From Rubrivivax sp. A210 (GTDB taxonomy: Bacteria; Pseudomonadota; Gammaproteobacteria; Burkholderiales; Burkholderiaceae_C), in the NCBI RefSeq assembly GCF_904426505.1, contig NZ_CAJGBN010000034.1:248001-312000 (forward strand): a DNA stretch of 64,000 nt, read 5' to 3'. Below the pieces are notes generated by a model. It was not told the origin of the DNA. It worked only from the letters and a program-made list of their open reading frames with translations, and made no database searches. The stretch's first letter is position 1; every line of letters starts with the position of its first letter. Shown piece by piece: positions 10,949 through 19,075 of this stretch. The position numbers and the translations under genes were made by a program.

Positions 10949-11803
10949 ATGGCCGGACTCCTTCCCTTCGCAACGCCGACCGCACTGGATTACTTCGCCG
11001 CGCTGGTGGCCGATGACAGCAGCCTGCCGCTGCTCGAAGCCGCCTTCGCGCTGGCGCTGGACGACGATCCCGGGCTCGATGTGCAGGGCGAGCTGGCGCG
11101 CATCGACGCCCTGGCCGAGAACCTGCGCAGCCGCATCCCCGCTGACACCGCGCCGCTGCCGCGGTTGCGCCTGCTCAACCGCTATTTCTTCGACGAGCTC
11201 GGCTTCGCTGGCAACGTCAATCACTATTACGACCCCTGCAACAGCCTGCTGCCGGCGGTGCTGCAGACGCGGCGCGGCATCCCCATCACGCTGGCCCTGC
11301 TCTACATCGAGTTCGCGGCCCAGATCGGCCTGAGTGCCCAGGGCGTGTCGTTCCCGGGGCATTTCCTGGTCAAGATCCACCTGCCCCGCGGCGAGGTCGT
11401 GATCGATCCCTTCAGCGGCCAGTCGCTGTCACGCGACGAACTCGACGAGCGCCTGGCGCCCTATCTGCGCCAGGAGGGCCTGGTGGGCGACAACGAGGTG
11501 CCGTTGGGCCTCTTCCTGCAGCCGGCGCCGGCGCGCGACGTGCTGGCGCGCATGCTGCGCAACCTGAAGGAAATCCACCGCCAGGCAGGCGACGCGCGCC
11601 GCCTGGTGGGCGTGCTCGAACGCCTGGTGGTGCTGCTGCCGCAAGACTGGGACGAGCGGCGCGATCTGGCCCTGGCCCTGGCCGACGTCGGCCGCCATGC
11701 CGGCGCGGCGCACGAGCTGTCGGCCTATCTGCTCAACCGCCCCCAGGCCGACGACGCCCCGGCGCTGCGCCATCGCCTGCAGGCCTGGCGCCGCCTGGGC
11801 TGA
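10949..11803 (+). CDS. SirB1-family protein (transglutaminase-like plus TPR region)
   Basis: Cytoplasmic protein of 284 residues. Residues about 40-165 match the SirB1 transglutaminase-like fold (LNRYFFDELGFAGN, RGIPITLALLYIEFA, GVSFPGHFLVK), and the C-terminal third has helix pairs of tetratricopeptide type. Despite the name, family members are not shown to be regulators, and the biochemical role is unknown. It follows murJ by 15 bp and precedes hda by 26 bp; this order recurs in related bacteria, but no shared function is established. Confidence 0.87.
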   Translation: MAGLLPFATPTALDYFAALVADDSSLPLLEAAFALALDDDPGLDVQGELARIDALAENLRSRIPADTAPLPRLRLLNRYFFDELGFAGNVNHYYDPCNSLLPAVLQTRRGIPITLALLYIEFAAQIGLSAQGVSFPGHFLVKIHLPRGEVVIDPFSGQSLSRDELDERLAPYLRQEGLVGDNEVPLGLFLQPAPARDVLARMLRNLKEIHRQAGDARRLVGVLERLVVLLPQDWDERRDLALALADVGRHAGAAHELSAYLLNRPQADDAPALRHRLQAWRRLG

Positions 11804-11829
11804 ATGGCCGAACTGGATCACCGCGCCGC

Positions 11830-12516
11830 ATGAAGCAGATTCCCCTGGCCATGCAGCCTGAGCCGGACGCGAGCTTCGACAGCTTCGTGCCCGGCGCCAA
11901 CGCCGCCGCGCTGGCCCATCTGCGCACGCTGGCGGCATCAACCTCAGCAGCGGCGCCGGTCTATCTGTGGGGCGCCGCCGGCACCGGCAAGACGCACCTG
12001 CTGCGCGCGCTGGCCGGCCAGCAGCGCGCCCAGGGCCTGCGGGTGGGCTGGTTCGATGCCGCCGACCGCCTGCCGTGGGAGCTGTCACCGGAATGGTCGC
12101 TGGTGGTGGTGGACCGTTGCGAGGCGCTGGACCCAGCCGCCCAGCACGCCGCCTTCGCGCTCTTTGTCGACGCCATGACGCACCTGGTGCAGTTCGCAGC
12201 CGCCGGCCGCCTGCCGCCGGTGGACCTGGCGCTGCGCGACGACCTGCGCACACGCCTGGCCTGGGGCCATGTCCATGCGCTGCGGCCGCTGGCCGAGTCC
12301 GAAACCCGCGCCGCGCTGCGCCGCGACGCCGACCGCCGCGGCATCTTTCTCTCCGACGAGGTGATGGACTACCTGCTGACGCGCTTTCCGCGCGACCTGG
12401 CCCATTTGCTGGCCCTGCTGGACCGCCTCGATGGCTACGGCCTGGCGCTGGGCCGGCGCGTCACCGTGCCGCTGCTGCGCCAGATGCTGGCCGAGGCCGA
12501 ACCCGTGGACCATTGA
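11830..12516 (+). CDS. hda: DnaA regulatory inactivator Hda
   Basis: AAA+ protein of 228 residues related to DnaA but lacking the DNA-binding domain. With the loaded beta clamp it stimulates hydrolysis of DnaA-bound ATP and so limits re-initiation. The N-terminal KQIPLAM is the clamp-binding motif expected at this position. Walker A is GAAGTGKT, the Walker B region is the VVVDRCEAL segment, and the sensor-2 helix is in the FPRDLAHLLALLDRLDGY segment. It sits just before a HAD gene and pcnB, an arrangement seen in many betaproteobacteria. Confidence 0.92.
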   Translation: MKQIPLAMQPEPDASFDSFVPGANAAALAHLRTLAASTSAAAPVYLWGAAGTGKTHLLRALAGQQRAQGLRVGWFDAADRLPWELSPEWSLVVVDRCEALDPAAQHAAFALFVDAMTHLVQFAAAGRLPPVDLALRDDLRTRLAWGHVHALRPLAESETRAALRRDADRRGIFLSDEVMDYLLTRFPRDLAHLLALLDRLDGYGLALGRRVTVPLLRQMLAEAEPVDH

Positions 12517-12521
12517 CTGCG

Positions 12522-13193
12522 ATGAACCTGACGCTCTTCGACCTCGACGGCACCCTGCTGCCCGGCGATTCCGACCACGCCTGGGGCGAGTTGATGCAGG
12601 CCCTGGGCTGGGCCGACCGTGGCGACTTCAAGCGCCGCAACGACGCCTTCTTTGCCGACTACCAGGCAGGGACGCTGGACATCCACGCCTACGTCGAGTT
12701 CGCCACCTCGGCTTGGCGCGGACGCTGCGCGGCCGAGTTGCAAGCGGCCCAGCACCGCTTCCTGGCCGAGTGGATCAGTCCCATGCTGCACGAGCCGGCG
12801 CGCGCTCTGCTGCAATGCCATCGCGAGCAGGGCGACCTGATCGCCATCGTCACCGCCACCAATGATTTCGTGACGCGGCCGGTGGCCACGCTGCTGGGCG
12901 TGGACGAACTGATCGCCACCGAACTGGCGCGCGACGCCGCGGGCCGGGTCCTCGGCACCATTGAAGGCGTGCCCAGCTTCCGCGAAGGCAAGATCGCGCG
13001 TGTCGAGGCCTGGCTGGCGCGGCGCGGCCTGGGCTGGGGCGACTTCGGGCGCAGCACCTTCTACAGCGATTCCACCAATGACCTGCCGCTGCTCGAGCGC
13101 GTCAGCCATCCCGTGGCCACCAACCCCGGCGCGGCGCTCGAGCGCATCGCGCAAGAGCGCGGCTGGCCCGTCCTGAGACTGTTCCAAGCATGA
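12522..13193 (+). CDS. HAD-IB family phosphatase
   Basis: Cytoplasmic HAD hydrolase of 223 residues. It has catalytic motif I DLDGTL (residues 7-12), motif II VTATN, the lysine of motif III in FREGKI, and motif IV YSDSTNDLPLL. This is the SerB-like IB group, whose members act on phosphoserine, phosphoglycerol or related phosphomonoesters; the substrate here is not predictable. The gene begins 5 bp after hda and its stop overlaps the pcnB start (ATGA), so translation is coupled. Confidence 0.9.
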   Translation: MNLTLFDLDGTLLPGDSDHAWGELMQALGWADRGDFKRRNDAFFADYQAGTLDIHAYVEFATSAWRGRCAAELQAAQHRFLAEWISPMLHEPARALLQCHREQGDLIAIVTATNDFVTRPVATLLGVDELIATELARDAAGRVLGTIEGVPSFREGKIARVEAWLARRGLGWGDFGRSTFYSDSTNDLPLLERVSHPVATNPGAALERIAQERGWPVLRLFQA

Positions 13194-14794
13194 TCAAGAA
13201 ATTCATCAACCGCCTGCTCGGCAAGGCGCCCGCAGAACCGCCGCCCCCCGCCGTGCCGGTGATCCCGCTCGGCCAGCGCGTCGAGATCCCGGCCGCCGCC
13301 CACGGCATAGACCCGGCCCTGCTCGACGCCAACGCGGTGCGCGTGGTCAAGACGCTCAAGGACGCCGGCCACGAGGCCTACATCGTGGGCGGCGCGGTGC
13401 GCGACCTGCTGGTGGGCCTGCGCCCCAAGGATTTCGACGTCGCCACCGACGCCACGCCCGAGCAGGTCAAGGCGCTGTTCCGGCGCGCCTTCATCATCGG
13501 CCGGCGCTTTCGCATCGTGCATGTGGTGTTCGGGCGCGGGCGCGAGCACGAGACCATCGAGGTGAGCACCTTCCGCGCCTACATGGACGCAGCGGCCGCC
13601 GAGCAGGTGCCGGGCGACGAGCGCCACAGCCAGCGCGAGATGGCCGACAAGAAACATGTCGTCGACGCCGCCGGGCGCGTGCTGCGCGACAACGTCTGGG
13701 GTCCGCAGATCGAGGACGCGGCGCGGCGCGATTTCACCATCAACGCGATGTACTACGACCCGGTGACGCAGACCGTGGTCGACTACCACCAGGGCATCGC
13801 CGACGTGCGCGCCAAGCTGCTGCGCATGATCGGCGACCCCGACACGCGCTACCGTGAAGACCCGGTGCGCATCATCCGCGTCGTGCGCTTCGCGGCCAAG
13901 CTGGGCTTTGCGCTGGAGCCGGCCACCGAGCGCCCGCTGCGTGCGATGAGCGCGCTGCTGCCCAATGTGCCGCCCTCGCGCCTGTTCGACGAGATGGTCA
14001 AGCTGCTGCAGACCGGCCACGCCATCGCCAGCGTGGCCCAGCTGCGCCGCCAGGGCCTGTTGGGGGGCGGCATCTTCCCGGTGCTCGACGCGGCGCTGGC
14101 GCCGGCCCAGGCCAACCCGGCGCGCGAGACCTTTGTGCGCCTGGCGCTGGAGGACACCGACCGCCGCGTCGGCGAGGGCAGGGCGGTGGCGCCCAGCTTC
14201 ATGCTGGCCTGCCTGCTGTGGCACGACGTGCTGGATCGCTGGAGCGCGCTGCGCGCCGGCGGCGAGCCGGCCTACCCGGCGCTGCAACAGGCGGTGGACG
14301 CCGTCTTCGACGCCCGCATCGGCGACATCTCGGGCCGCGGCAAGCTGGCCGCCGACATGCGCGAGATCTGGCTCATGCAGCCGCGCTTCGAGCGCCGCAC
14401 CGTGGCCTCGGCCATCGCTCTGGTCAACCAGGTGCGCTTCCGTGCCGGCTATGACTTCCTGCGCCTGCGCGCCGACGGCGGCGAGATCAGCCCCGAACTG
14501 GCCGACTGGTGGGAGGATTTCCACCTCGGCAGCGACGACGACCGCGAGGCCATGCTGGCCGATCTGCGTGCCAAGGCCGGGCCGCGCACGCGCCGGCCGG
14601 CGGCGGCCGCGGTGGGGGAGGGCGCCACTGTCACGCCCGCCGCAGCGGCGCGCGACGACGACGAGCCCGGCGAGGGTGGGACGGAGGGCGGCGCCGAGCC
14701 CGGCACCGCGCCGCGCAAGCGCCGCCGCCGCCGCCGCCGGCCCGGCGGCGGTGGCGGTGGCGGCGGCGCGGAAGGGGCGCCACCCGCGGCGTGA
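13190..14794 (+). CDS. pcnB: Poly(A) polymerase I
   Basis: Adds 3' poly(A) tails to RNA and promotes RNA decay. The 534-residue protein has the nucleotidyltransferase core with GGAVRD (67-72) and the metal-binding DFDVA (81-85). The GRRFRIVHV segment separates poly(A) polymerases from CCA-adding enzymes. The last 90 or so residues are low-complexity: an Ala/Gly/Glu stretch, then a run of about nine basic residues, then eight glycines, presumably an RNA-binding or flexible tail. It overlaps the HAD stop and shares one base with folK (TGATG). Confidence 0.95.
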   Translation: MIKKFINRLLGKAPAEPPPPAVPVIPLGQRVEIPAAAHGIDPALLDANAVRVVKTLKDAGHEAYIVGGAVRDLLVGLRPKDFDVATDATPEQVKALFRRAFIIGRRFRIVHVVFGRGREHETIEVSTFRAYMDAAAAEQVPGDERHSQREMADKKHVVDAAGRVLRDNVWGPQIEDAARRDFTINAMYYDPVTQTVVDYHQGIADVRAKLLRMIGDPDTRYREDPVRIIRVVRFAAKLGFALEPATERPLRAMSALLPNVPPSRLFDEMVKLLQTGHAIASVAQLRRQGLLGGGIFPVLDAALAPAQANPARETFVRLALEDTDRRVGEGRAVAPSFMLACLLWHDVLDRWSALRAGGEPAYPALQQAVDAVFDARIGDISGRGKLAADMREIWLMQPRFERRTVASAIALVNQVRFRAGYDFLRLRADGGEISPELADWWEDFHLGSDDDREAMLADLRAKAGPRTRRPAAAAVGEGATVTPAAAARDDDEPGEGGTEGGAEPGTAPRKRRRRRRRPGGGGGGGGAEGAPPAA

Positions 14795-15267
14795 TGGCCG
14801 AGCGCGTCTTCATCGGCCTGGGTGCCAATCTGGGCGATGCCCGCGCCACGCTGGAGGCCGCGATCACGCAGCTGGCTGCGCTGCCGGCCACGGAGTTGGT
14901 GGCCGCCAGTGCCTGCTACCGCAGCACCCCGGTCGACGCCCAGGGGCCCGACTTCGTCAACGCCGTGGCTGAGTTGCACACCGCGCTCGAGCCGCTGGCG
15001 CTGCTGGCTGCGTTGCAGGCCATCGAGGCGGCGCATGGCCGCGAGCGACCGTACCGCAACGCACCGCGCACGTTGGATCTAGACCTGCTGCTCTACGGCC
15101 AGCGCCTCGTCGACGAGCCCAGCCTCACCGTGCCCCATCCGCGCCTGCATGAGCGCGCCTTCGCGCTCGTGCCGTTGATCGAGCTGGCGCCGGGCTTCGT
15201 CCACCCCCGCCTGGGGCCGCTGGCGGCGCTGCCGCGGCCGGACCAGGCCCTGGAACGCCTGCCATGA
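14794..15267 (+). CDS. folK: 2-amino-4-hydroxy-6-hydroxymethyldihydropteridine diphosphokinase
   Basis: Transfers pyrophosphate from ATP to the pterin precursor in folate synthesis. The 157-residue product has GLGANLGD (residues 8-15), the YRSTPVDAQGPDFVNAV region, the RTLDLDLLLYG signature and the PHPRLHERAFALVPL segment. The ATG at 14794 shares a base with the pcnB stop, and the folK stop overlaps the next start (ATGA at 15264), so hda to the DUF486 gene is one tightly packed unit. Confidence 0.96.
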   Translation: MAERVFIGLGANLGDARATLEAAITQLAALPATELVAASACYRSTPVDAQGPDFVNAVAELHTALEPLALLAALQAIEAAHGRERPYRNAPRTLDLDLLLYGQRLVDEPSLTVPHPRLHERAFALVPLIELAPGFVHPRLGPLAALPRPDQALERLP

Positions 15268-15623
15268 ACCCCTCGCAATGGCCGCTGGGCCTGCAGACCT
15301 TCGGCTTGCTGGCGCTGGCCAATGTCTTCATGACCTTTGCCTGGTACGGCCATCTTCGCCACCTGGCGGGCAGCCCCTGGCTGGTGGCGGCGCTGCTGAG
15401 CTGGGGCATCGCCCTGATTGAGTATCTGCTGCAGGTGCCCGCCAACCGCATCGGCTTTGCCGGCGGCTACAGCCTGGCCCAGCTCAAGATCGCGCAGGAG
15501 GTGATCACGCTCTGTGTGTTCGTCCCCTTTGCCGTGCTCTACATGGGCCAGCCGCTGAAGTGGGATTACCTCTGGGCCGGCCTGTGCCTGTTGGGCGCCG
15601 TCTACTTCATCTTCCGCGGCTGA
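15264..15623 (+). CDS. DUF486 (DMT-like) small membrane protein
   Basis: Inner-membrane protein of 119 residues with four predicted helices (about 10-30, 37-57, 75-93, 98-117). It matches the DUF486 family, related to small multidrug-resistance-like members of the drug/metabolite transporter superfamily; no substrate is known. The start overlaps the folK stop. It ends 31 bp before the Pho-box-like repeats of the next operon. Confidence 0.85.
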   Translation: MNPSQWPLGLQTFGLLALANVFMTFAWYGHLRHLAGSPWLVAALLSWGIALIEYLLQVPANRIGFAGGYSLAQLKIAQEVITLCVFVPFAVLYMGQPLKWDYLWAGLCLLGAVYFIFRG

Positions 15624-15653
15624 GGGTCGGGCGAGCCTCTATACAATCTTGGT

Positions 15654-15682
15654 GTGACAAACCGATGACGCATCGGTGACAG
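15654..15682 (+). promoter_or_regulatory. Triple Pho-box-like repeat before DUF47-pit
   Basis: Three 7-bp units with exact 11-bp spacing: GTGACAA (15654-15660), ATGACGC (15665-15671) and GTGACAG (15676-15682). Read on the other strand they match the PhoB half-site CTGTCAT. A -10 candidate (TACAAT, 15642-15647) lies upstream, so bound PhoB would sit on the transcript start and repress. The inner part also forms a 7-bp inverted repeat (15661-15667 with 15671-15677). Confidence 0.6.
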
Positions 15683-15689
15683 GGGCACC

Positions 15690-16337
15690 ATGGTTTTCGG
15701 CAGACTCCTCCCGCGCGAGGGCAATTTCTTCGAGCTGTTCAACCAGCACGGGCAGCACATTGCCGAGGGCGCGCTCGCCTTCCTGGCGATGGTGCAGAAC
15801 TACGACAACGTGCCCGAGCGCGAGCGCCATGCCGCCGCGGTGGGCGACGCCGAACGCGCCGCCGACAAGATCACCGCCGAGGTACACCGGCTGTTGCACC
15901 GCACCTTCGTCACGCCGCTGGACCGCGACCAGATCCATCGCCTGATCAACGCGATGGACGACGTGCTTGACCTGCTGCAGGACACCAGCGAGGTGATGTC
16001 GCTGTACGACCTGCAGCGCGTCTCCGAAGACGTGATGCGGCTGTCCGAAATCTCGGTGCGCTGTTGCGACCGCGTGCGCCATGTGCTGACCCTGCTGCCG
16101 CGCCTGAAGGACGCCGCGGTGGCCGAATCGGTGCTCAAGCACTGCGAAGAGATCGATCAGCTCGAATCCGACGCCGACCGCGTGATGCGCGCCGCCATGT
16201 CCAGCCTCTTCCGCGACGAGCCCGACACGCGCGAGCTGATCAAGCTCAAGGCCGTCTACGAGCACCTCGAATCGATCTCCGACCGCTGCGAAGACGTGGC
16301 GAACCTGGTCGAAGGCATCGTGCTCGAGAACTCCTGA
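15690..16337 (+). CDS. DUF47 family protein (PhoU-like), Pit accessory
   Basis: Cytoplasmic all-helical protein of 215 residues of the DUF47/PhoU-like group, with the repeated acidic helix motifs expected (for instance LINAMDDVLDLLQD and LESISDRCEDVANLVEGIVLE) that bind metal clusters. Members are encoded directly before Pit phosphate carriers and are thought to modulate them; in Sinorhizobium the equivalent orfA-pit operon is repressed by PhoB. The ATG at 15690 is 7 bp after the Pho-box-like repeats, leaving no room for a separate ribosome site. Confidence 0.9.
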   Translation: MVFGRLLPREGNFFELFNQHGQHIAEGALAFLAMVQNYDNVPERERHAAAVGDAERAADKITAEVHRLLHRTFVTPLDRDQIHRLINAMDDVLDLLQDTSEVMSLYDLQRVSEDVMRLSEISVRCCDRVRHVLTLLPRLKDAAVAESVLKHCEEIDQLESDADRVMRAAMSSLFRDEPDTRELIKLKAVYEHLESISDRCEDVANLVEGIVLENS

Positions 16338-16494
16338 AATGATGCGACCCCCACGCTCACTGCGTTCGCTGCCAGGCAGCTTGCAAGCTGCCTGGCGTTC
16401 GCCGGCCACTCGCGAGCGCGCAGGCGCTCGCTCGGTGCGGGCTCACCCCCCCGAGGAGGCGCTCACAGTCTTCGGAACGGCCGGGCGGTACTGA
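16338..16494 (+). repeat. Intergenic repeat, copy A, interrupted by palindromes
   Basis: Same element as at 27277 and 63505: left part CCCCCACGCT...CGTTCGCTGCC, right part CTTCGGAACGGCCGGGCGGT ending at the pit start codon. Here about 75 bp of extra sequence lie in the middle, including a perfect 26-bp palindrome (16371-16396; half-site GCCAGGCAGCTTG) and a hairpin with 8-bp arms GCGAGCGC (16412-16419) and GCGCTCGC (16424-16431). Confidence 0.85.
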
Positions 16495-17505
16495 GTGGAT
16501 GCCGCCCCGATCGCCCTCTGGGGCGTGGTGATGCTCGTCGTGCTGGCGCTGCTGTTCGATTTCATGAACGGCTTCCACGACGCCGCCAACTCCATCGCCA
16601 CGGTGGTTTCCACCGGCGTGCTCAAGCCGCAGCAGGCGGTGGCCTTCGCCGCGGTGTTCAACGTCATCGCGATCTTCGTCTTCCAGCTCAAGGTGGCGGC
16701 CACCATCGGCAAGGGCATCGTCGACCCGGCGGTGGTCGATCAGCATGTGATCTTCGGCGCCCTGGTGGGCGGTATTGCCTGGAACGCCATCACCTGGTGG
16801 TATGGCATCCCGTCGAGCAGTTCGCACGCCCTCATCGGCGGCATCGTCGGGGCCACGTTGGCCAAGGCTGGTACCGCACCGCTGGTGGCCGCCGGCGTCA
16901 TCAAGACGGTGGCCTTCATCTTCGTCTCGCCGATGCTGGGCTTTCTGCTGGGTTCGCTGCTGATGGTGGGCGTGGCCTGGATCTGCCGGCGCAGCTCGCC
17001 GCTGCGCGTGGACAACATCTTCCGCCGCCTGCAACTCGTCTCGGCCGGGCTTTATTCGTTGGGCCACGGCGGCAACGACGCGCAGAAGACCATCGGCATC
17101 ATCTGGCTGCTGCTCATTGCCGCCGGCATGAGCGACGCGCACGACAAGATGCCGCCCGCCTGGGTGATCTGGAGCTGCTACCTGGCCATCGGCGCGGGCA
17201 CGCTGTTCGGCGGCTGGCGCATCGTCAAGACCATGGGCCAGCGCATCACCAAGCTCAAGCCGGTGGGCGGCTTCTGCGCCGAGACCGGCGGCGCCGCCAC
17301 GCTCTTCCTGGCCACCGCCCTGGGCGTGCCGGTGTCCACCACCCACACCATCACCGGCGCCATCTTCGGCGTCGGCTCGGTGCGCAATGCCTCGGCCGTG
17401 CGCTGGGGCCTGGCGGGCCACATCGTCTCGGCCTGGGTGCTGACGATACCGGCCACTGCGCTGGTGGCGGCCCTCTTCTACTGGATCAGCCTGGCGCTGT
17501 TCTGA
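16495..17505 (+). CDS. pit: Inorganic phosphate transporter, Pit family
   Basis: Inner-membrane low-affinity phosphate/proton symporter of 336 residues with about ten hydrophobic segments. The duplicated Pit signature is visible: DFMNGFHDAANSIATVVSTG near the N-terminus and SLGHGGNDAQKTIGII in the second half. The GTPVSTTHT-like segment (here GVPVSTTHTITGAI) also fits. GTG at 16495 is the start, immediately after the intergenic repeat, without a separate Shine-Dalgarno site. It forms an operon with the DUF47 gene. Confidence 0.94.
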   Translation: MDAAPIALWGVVMLVVLALLFDFMNGFHDAANSIATVVSTGVLKPQQAVAFAAVFNVIAIFVFQLKVAATIGKGIVDPAVVDQHVIFGALVGGIAWNAITWWYGIPSSSSHALIGGIVGATLAKAGTAPLVAAGVIKTVAFIFVSPMLGFLLGSLLMVGVAWICRRSSPLRVDNIFRRLQLVSAGLYSLGHGGNDAQKTIGIIWLLLIAAGMSDAHDKMPPAWVIWSCYLAIGAGTLFGGWRIVKTMGQRITKLKPVGGFCAETGGAATLFLATALGVPVSTTHTITGAIFGVGSVRNASAVRWGLAGHIVSAWVLTIPATALVAALFYWISLALF

Positions 17506-17511
17506 TCGCTG

Positions 17512-17988
17512 TCAGGGGCGGGCCTCGGCCGGCGCCGCCAGCTGCCACTCGAAGAACTTCTGGCCACTGAAGGCGATGGTGCCCATCAGCACCGCGCCTC
17601 CCACCATCAGCGCCGCAATGGCCGCCAGCACCGCGCCCCAGGCGGTGGGCACGACGGCATGGCCGGGGTTGTGGCGGGCGTCCCATTTCTCGTCGGGGGT
17701 CAGGGCATAGACGATGGCCGCCAGCATGGCCGCCGAGATCATCAGGCCCAGCAGCGGAATCAGGAGCCAGGCCAGGCGGTCGTCCTGGCCCAGGGTGCGC
17801 ATGCGCCACACGCCCAACAGGCCCAGGGCCGTGGGCAGCGGGTGCAGCCAGGCCAGGGCGTCGCCGCGGCCGTGCAGATAAAGCCGGTGCAGGCCCAGGC
17901 TGCCCAGGGCCAGCGCCAGCCAGGCGGCCAGGGTCTTGGAGCGGTAGCGCGCGGGCCCGGTGCCGGCGCCGGGGTTGGCTGGATTCAT
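17512..17988 (-). CDS. TM2 domain-containing membrane protein
   Basis: Inner-membrane protein of 158 residues. Residues about 20-60 hold the TM2 motif (LGSLGLHRLYLHG), followed by two more hydrophobic segments, the last near residues 125-145. Function is unknown for the family. The ATG at 17988 gives the family-like N-terminus; a longer frame to 18117 runs into the rpsP leader. It converges on pit with 6 bp between stops. Confidence 0.8.
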   Translation of the reverse strand: MNPANPGAGTGPARYRSKTLAAWLALALGSLGLHRLYLHGRGDALAWLHPLPTALGLLGVWRMRTLGQDDRLAWLLIPLLGLMISAAMLAAIVYALTPDEKWDARHNPGHAVVPTAWGAVLAAIAALMVGGAVLMGTIAFSGQKFFEWQLAAPAEARP

Positions 17989-18026
17989 CTGTAGCTGCGA
18001 TCTGATCTGCTTGCGAGAAGCCAGTT

Positions 18027-18032
18027 TATAAT
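18027..18032 (+). promoter_or_regulatory. Consensus -10 upstream of rpsP
   Basis: A perfect TATAAT about 170 bp before the rpsP start implies a long leader. No good -35 is visible at 17 bp. The 214-bp gap between the divergent TM2 and rpsP genes holds no other clear feature. Confidence 0.45.
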
Positions 18033-18202
18033 GCGCGGTTTTCGGCGCTGGCCTGGGTCTGAATGATCCTGGCGTATCTACGGCGCCGGCAGCGGCTGGC
18101 GGCTTGAATGGTTTCAAGATTGCCGGCCACCAGGATGGTCAGCCACGGTGTGTCTCCCGGGGTGCGGCGATCGAGAGTTCTCTATCCAAGGAAAAGCACG
18201 CC

Positions 18203-18451
18203 ATGGTCGTGATCCGTCTGTCCCGCGGCGGCGCCAAGAAGCGCCCCTTCTACAACATCGTCGTTGCCGACTCGCGCGAGCGCCGCGACGGCCGCTTCAT
18301 CGAGCGCGTGGGTTTCTACAACCCCGTGGCCTCTGGCGCCGAGCAGCCACTGCGCGTGGCGCTGGACCGCGTCGCCCATTGGGCCGGCGTTGGCGCCCAG
18401 CTGTCGCCCACCGTGGCGCGCCTGGTCGACCAGGCCAAGAAGGCGGTCTGA
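18203..18451 (+). CDS. rpsP: 30S ribosomal protein S16
   Basis: Small-subunit protein of 82 residues. [20 protein letters not shown] and the [14 protein letters not shown] segment are diagnostic. A Shine-Dalgarno-like AAGGAAAA precedes the ATG. It heads the conserved rpsP-rimM-trmD-rplS group. Confidence 0.98.
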   Translation: MVVIRLSRGGAKKRPFYNIVVADSRERRDGRFIERVGFYNPVASGAEQPLRVALDRVAHWAGVGAQLSPTVARLVDQAKKAV

Positions 18452-18461
18452 AGACCGTCTC

Positions 18462-19061
18462 GTGAGCGAAATCCCGGCACGGCCTGTGGCCGGCGATGAC
18501 ACGCCGGCCCTGCCGCCCGATGCCGTGGAAGTGGCCCGCGTGCTCGGCGCCTGGGGCGTGAAGGGCGGCATACGGCTCAAGCCCTTTGCCGCCGACCCGC
18601 AGGCGCTGTTTTCCACCAAGCGCTGGTTCCTGCAGCCGCCCGAGGACGCCAGCCCGCGACCGCCCGGTGCCAAGGCCGCGCTTCCCTTGCCGCCGCTGCT
18701 GCGCGTGATGCAGGCCAAGGAACACGGCGACGGCATCGTCGCCACCGTACACGACATCGTCGAGCGCGATGCTGCCGAGGCCCTCAAGGGCGCCCGCGTC
18801 TTCGTCTCGCGCGCCAGCTTTCCCACCCCCGACGAGGGCGAGTTCTACTGGGTCGACCTGATCGGCCTCGACGTCGTCAACCGAGGCGCGCAGGCACTGG
18901 GCCGCGTCGTGGGCCTGCTTGAGACCGGCCCTCATTGCGTGTTGCGCCTGCAGGCCGAAGGCGCCGAGGCCGAGACCTTGATCCCCTTCGTCGATGCCTA
19001 TGTCGACCGCGTCGACCTTGGCGCGCGGCGCATCCACGTCGACTGGGAAGCCGAATACTGA
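18462..19061 (+). CDS. rimM: Ribosome maturation factor RimM
   Basis: Assists 16S rRNA processing and binds S19 during 30S assembly. The 199-residue protein has an N-terminal RimM barrel (VARVLGAWGVKGGIRLKPF) and a C-terminal PRC barrel (EFYWVDLIGLDVVN, LIPFVDAYVDRVD). The GTG at 18462, 10 bp after rpsP, is the start that keeps the family N-terminus. The middle has a Pro/Ala insertion (about residues 57-75) longer than in E. coli. Confidence 0.94.
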   Translation: MSEIPARPVAGDDTPALPPDAVEVARVLGAWGVKGGIRLKPFAADPQALFSTKRWFLQPPEDASPRPPGAKAALPLPPLLRVMQAKEHGDGIVATVHDIVERDAAEALKGARVFVSRASFPTPDEGEFYWVDLIGLDVVNRGAQALGRVVGLLETGPHCVLRLQAEGAEAETLIPFVDAYVDRVDLGARRIHVDWEAEY

Positions 19062-19075
19062 CGGCGGCGCCGGCC

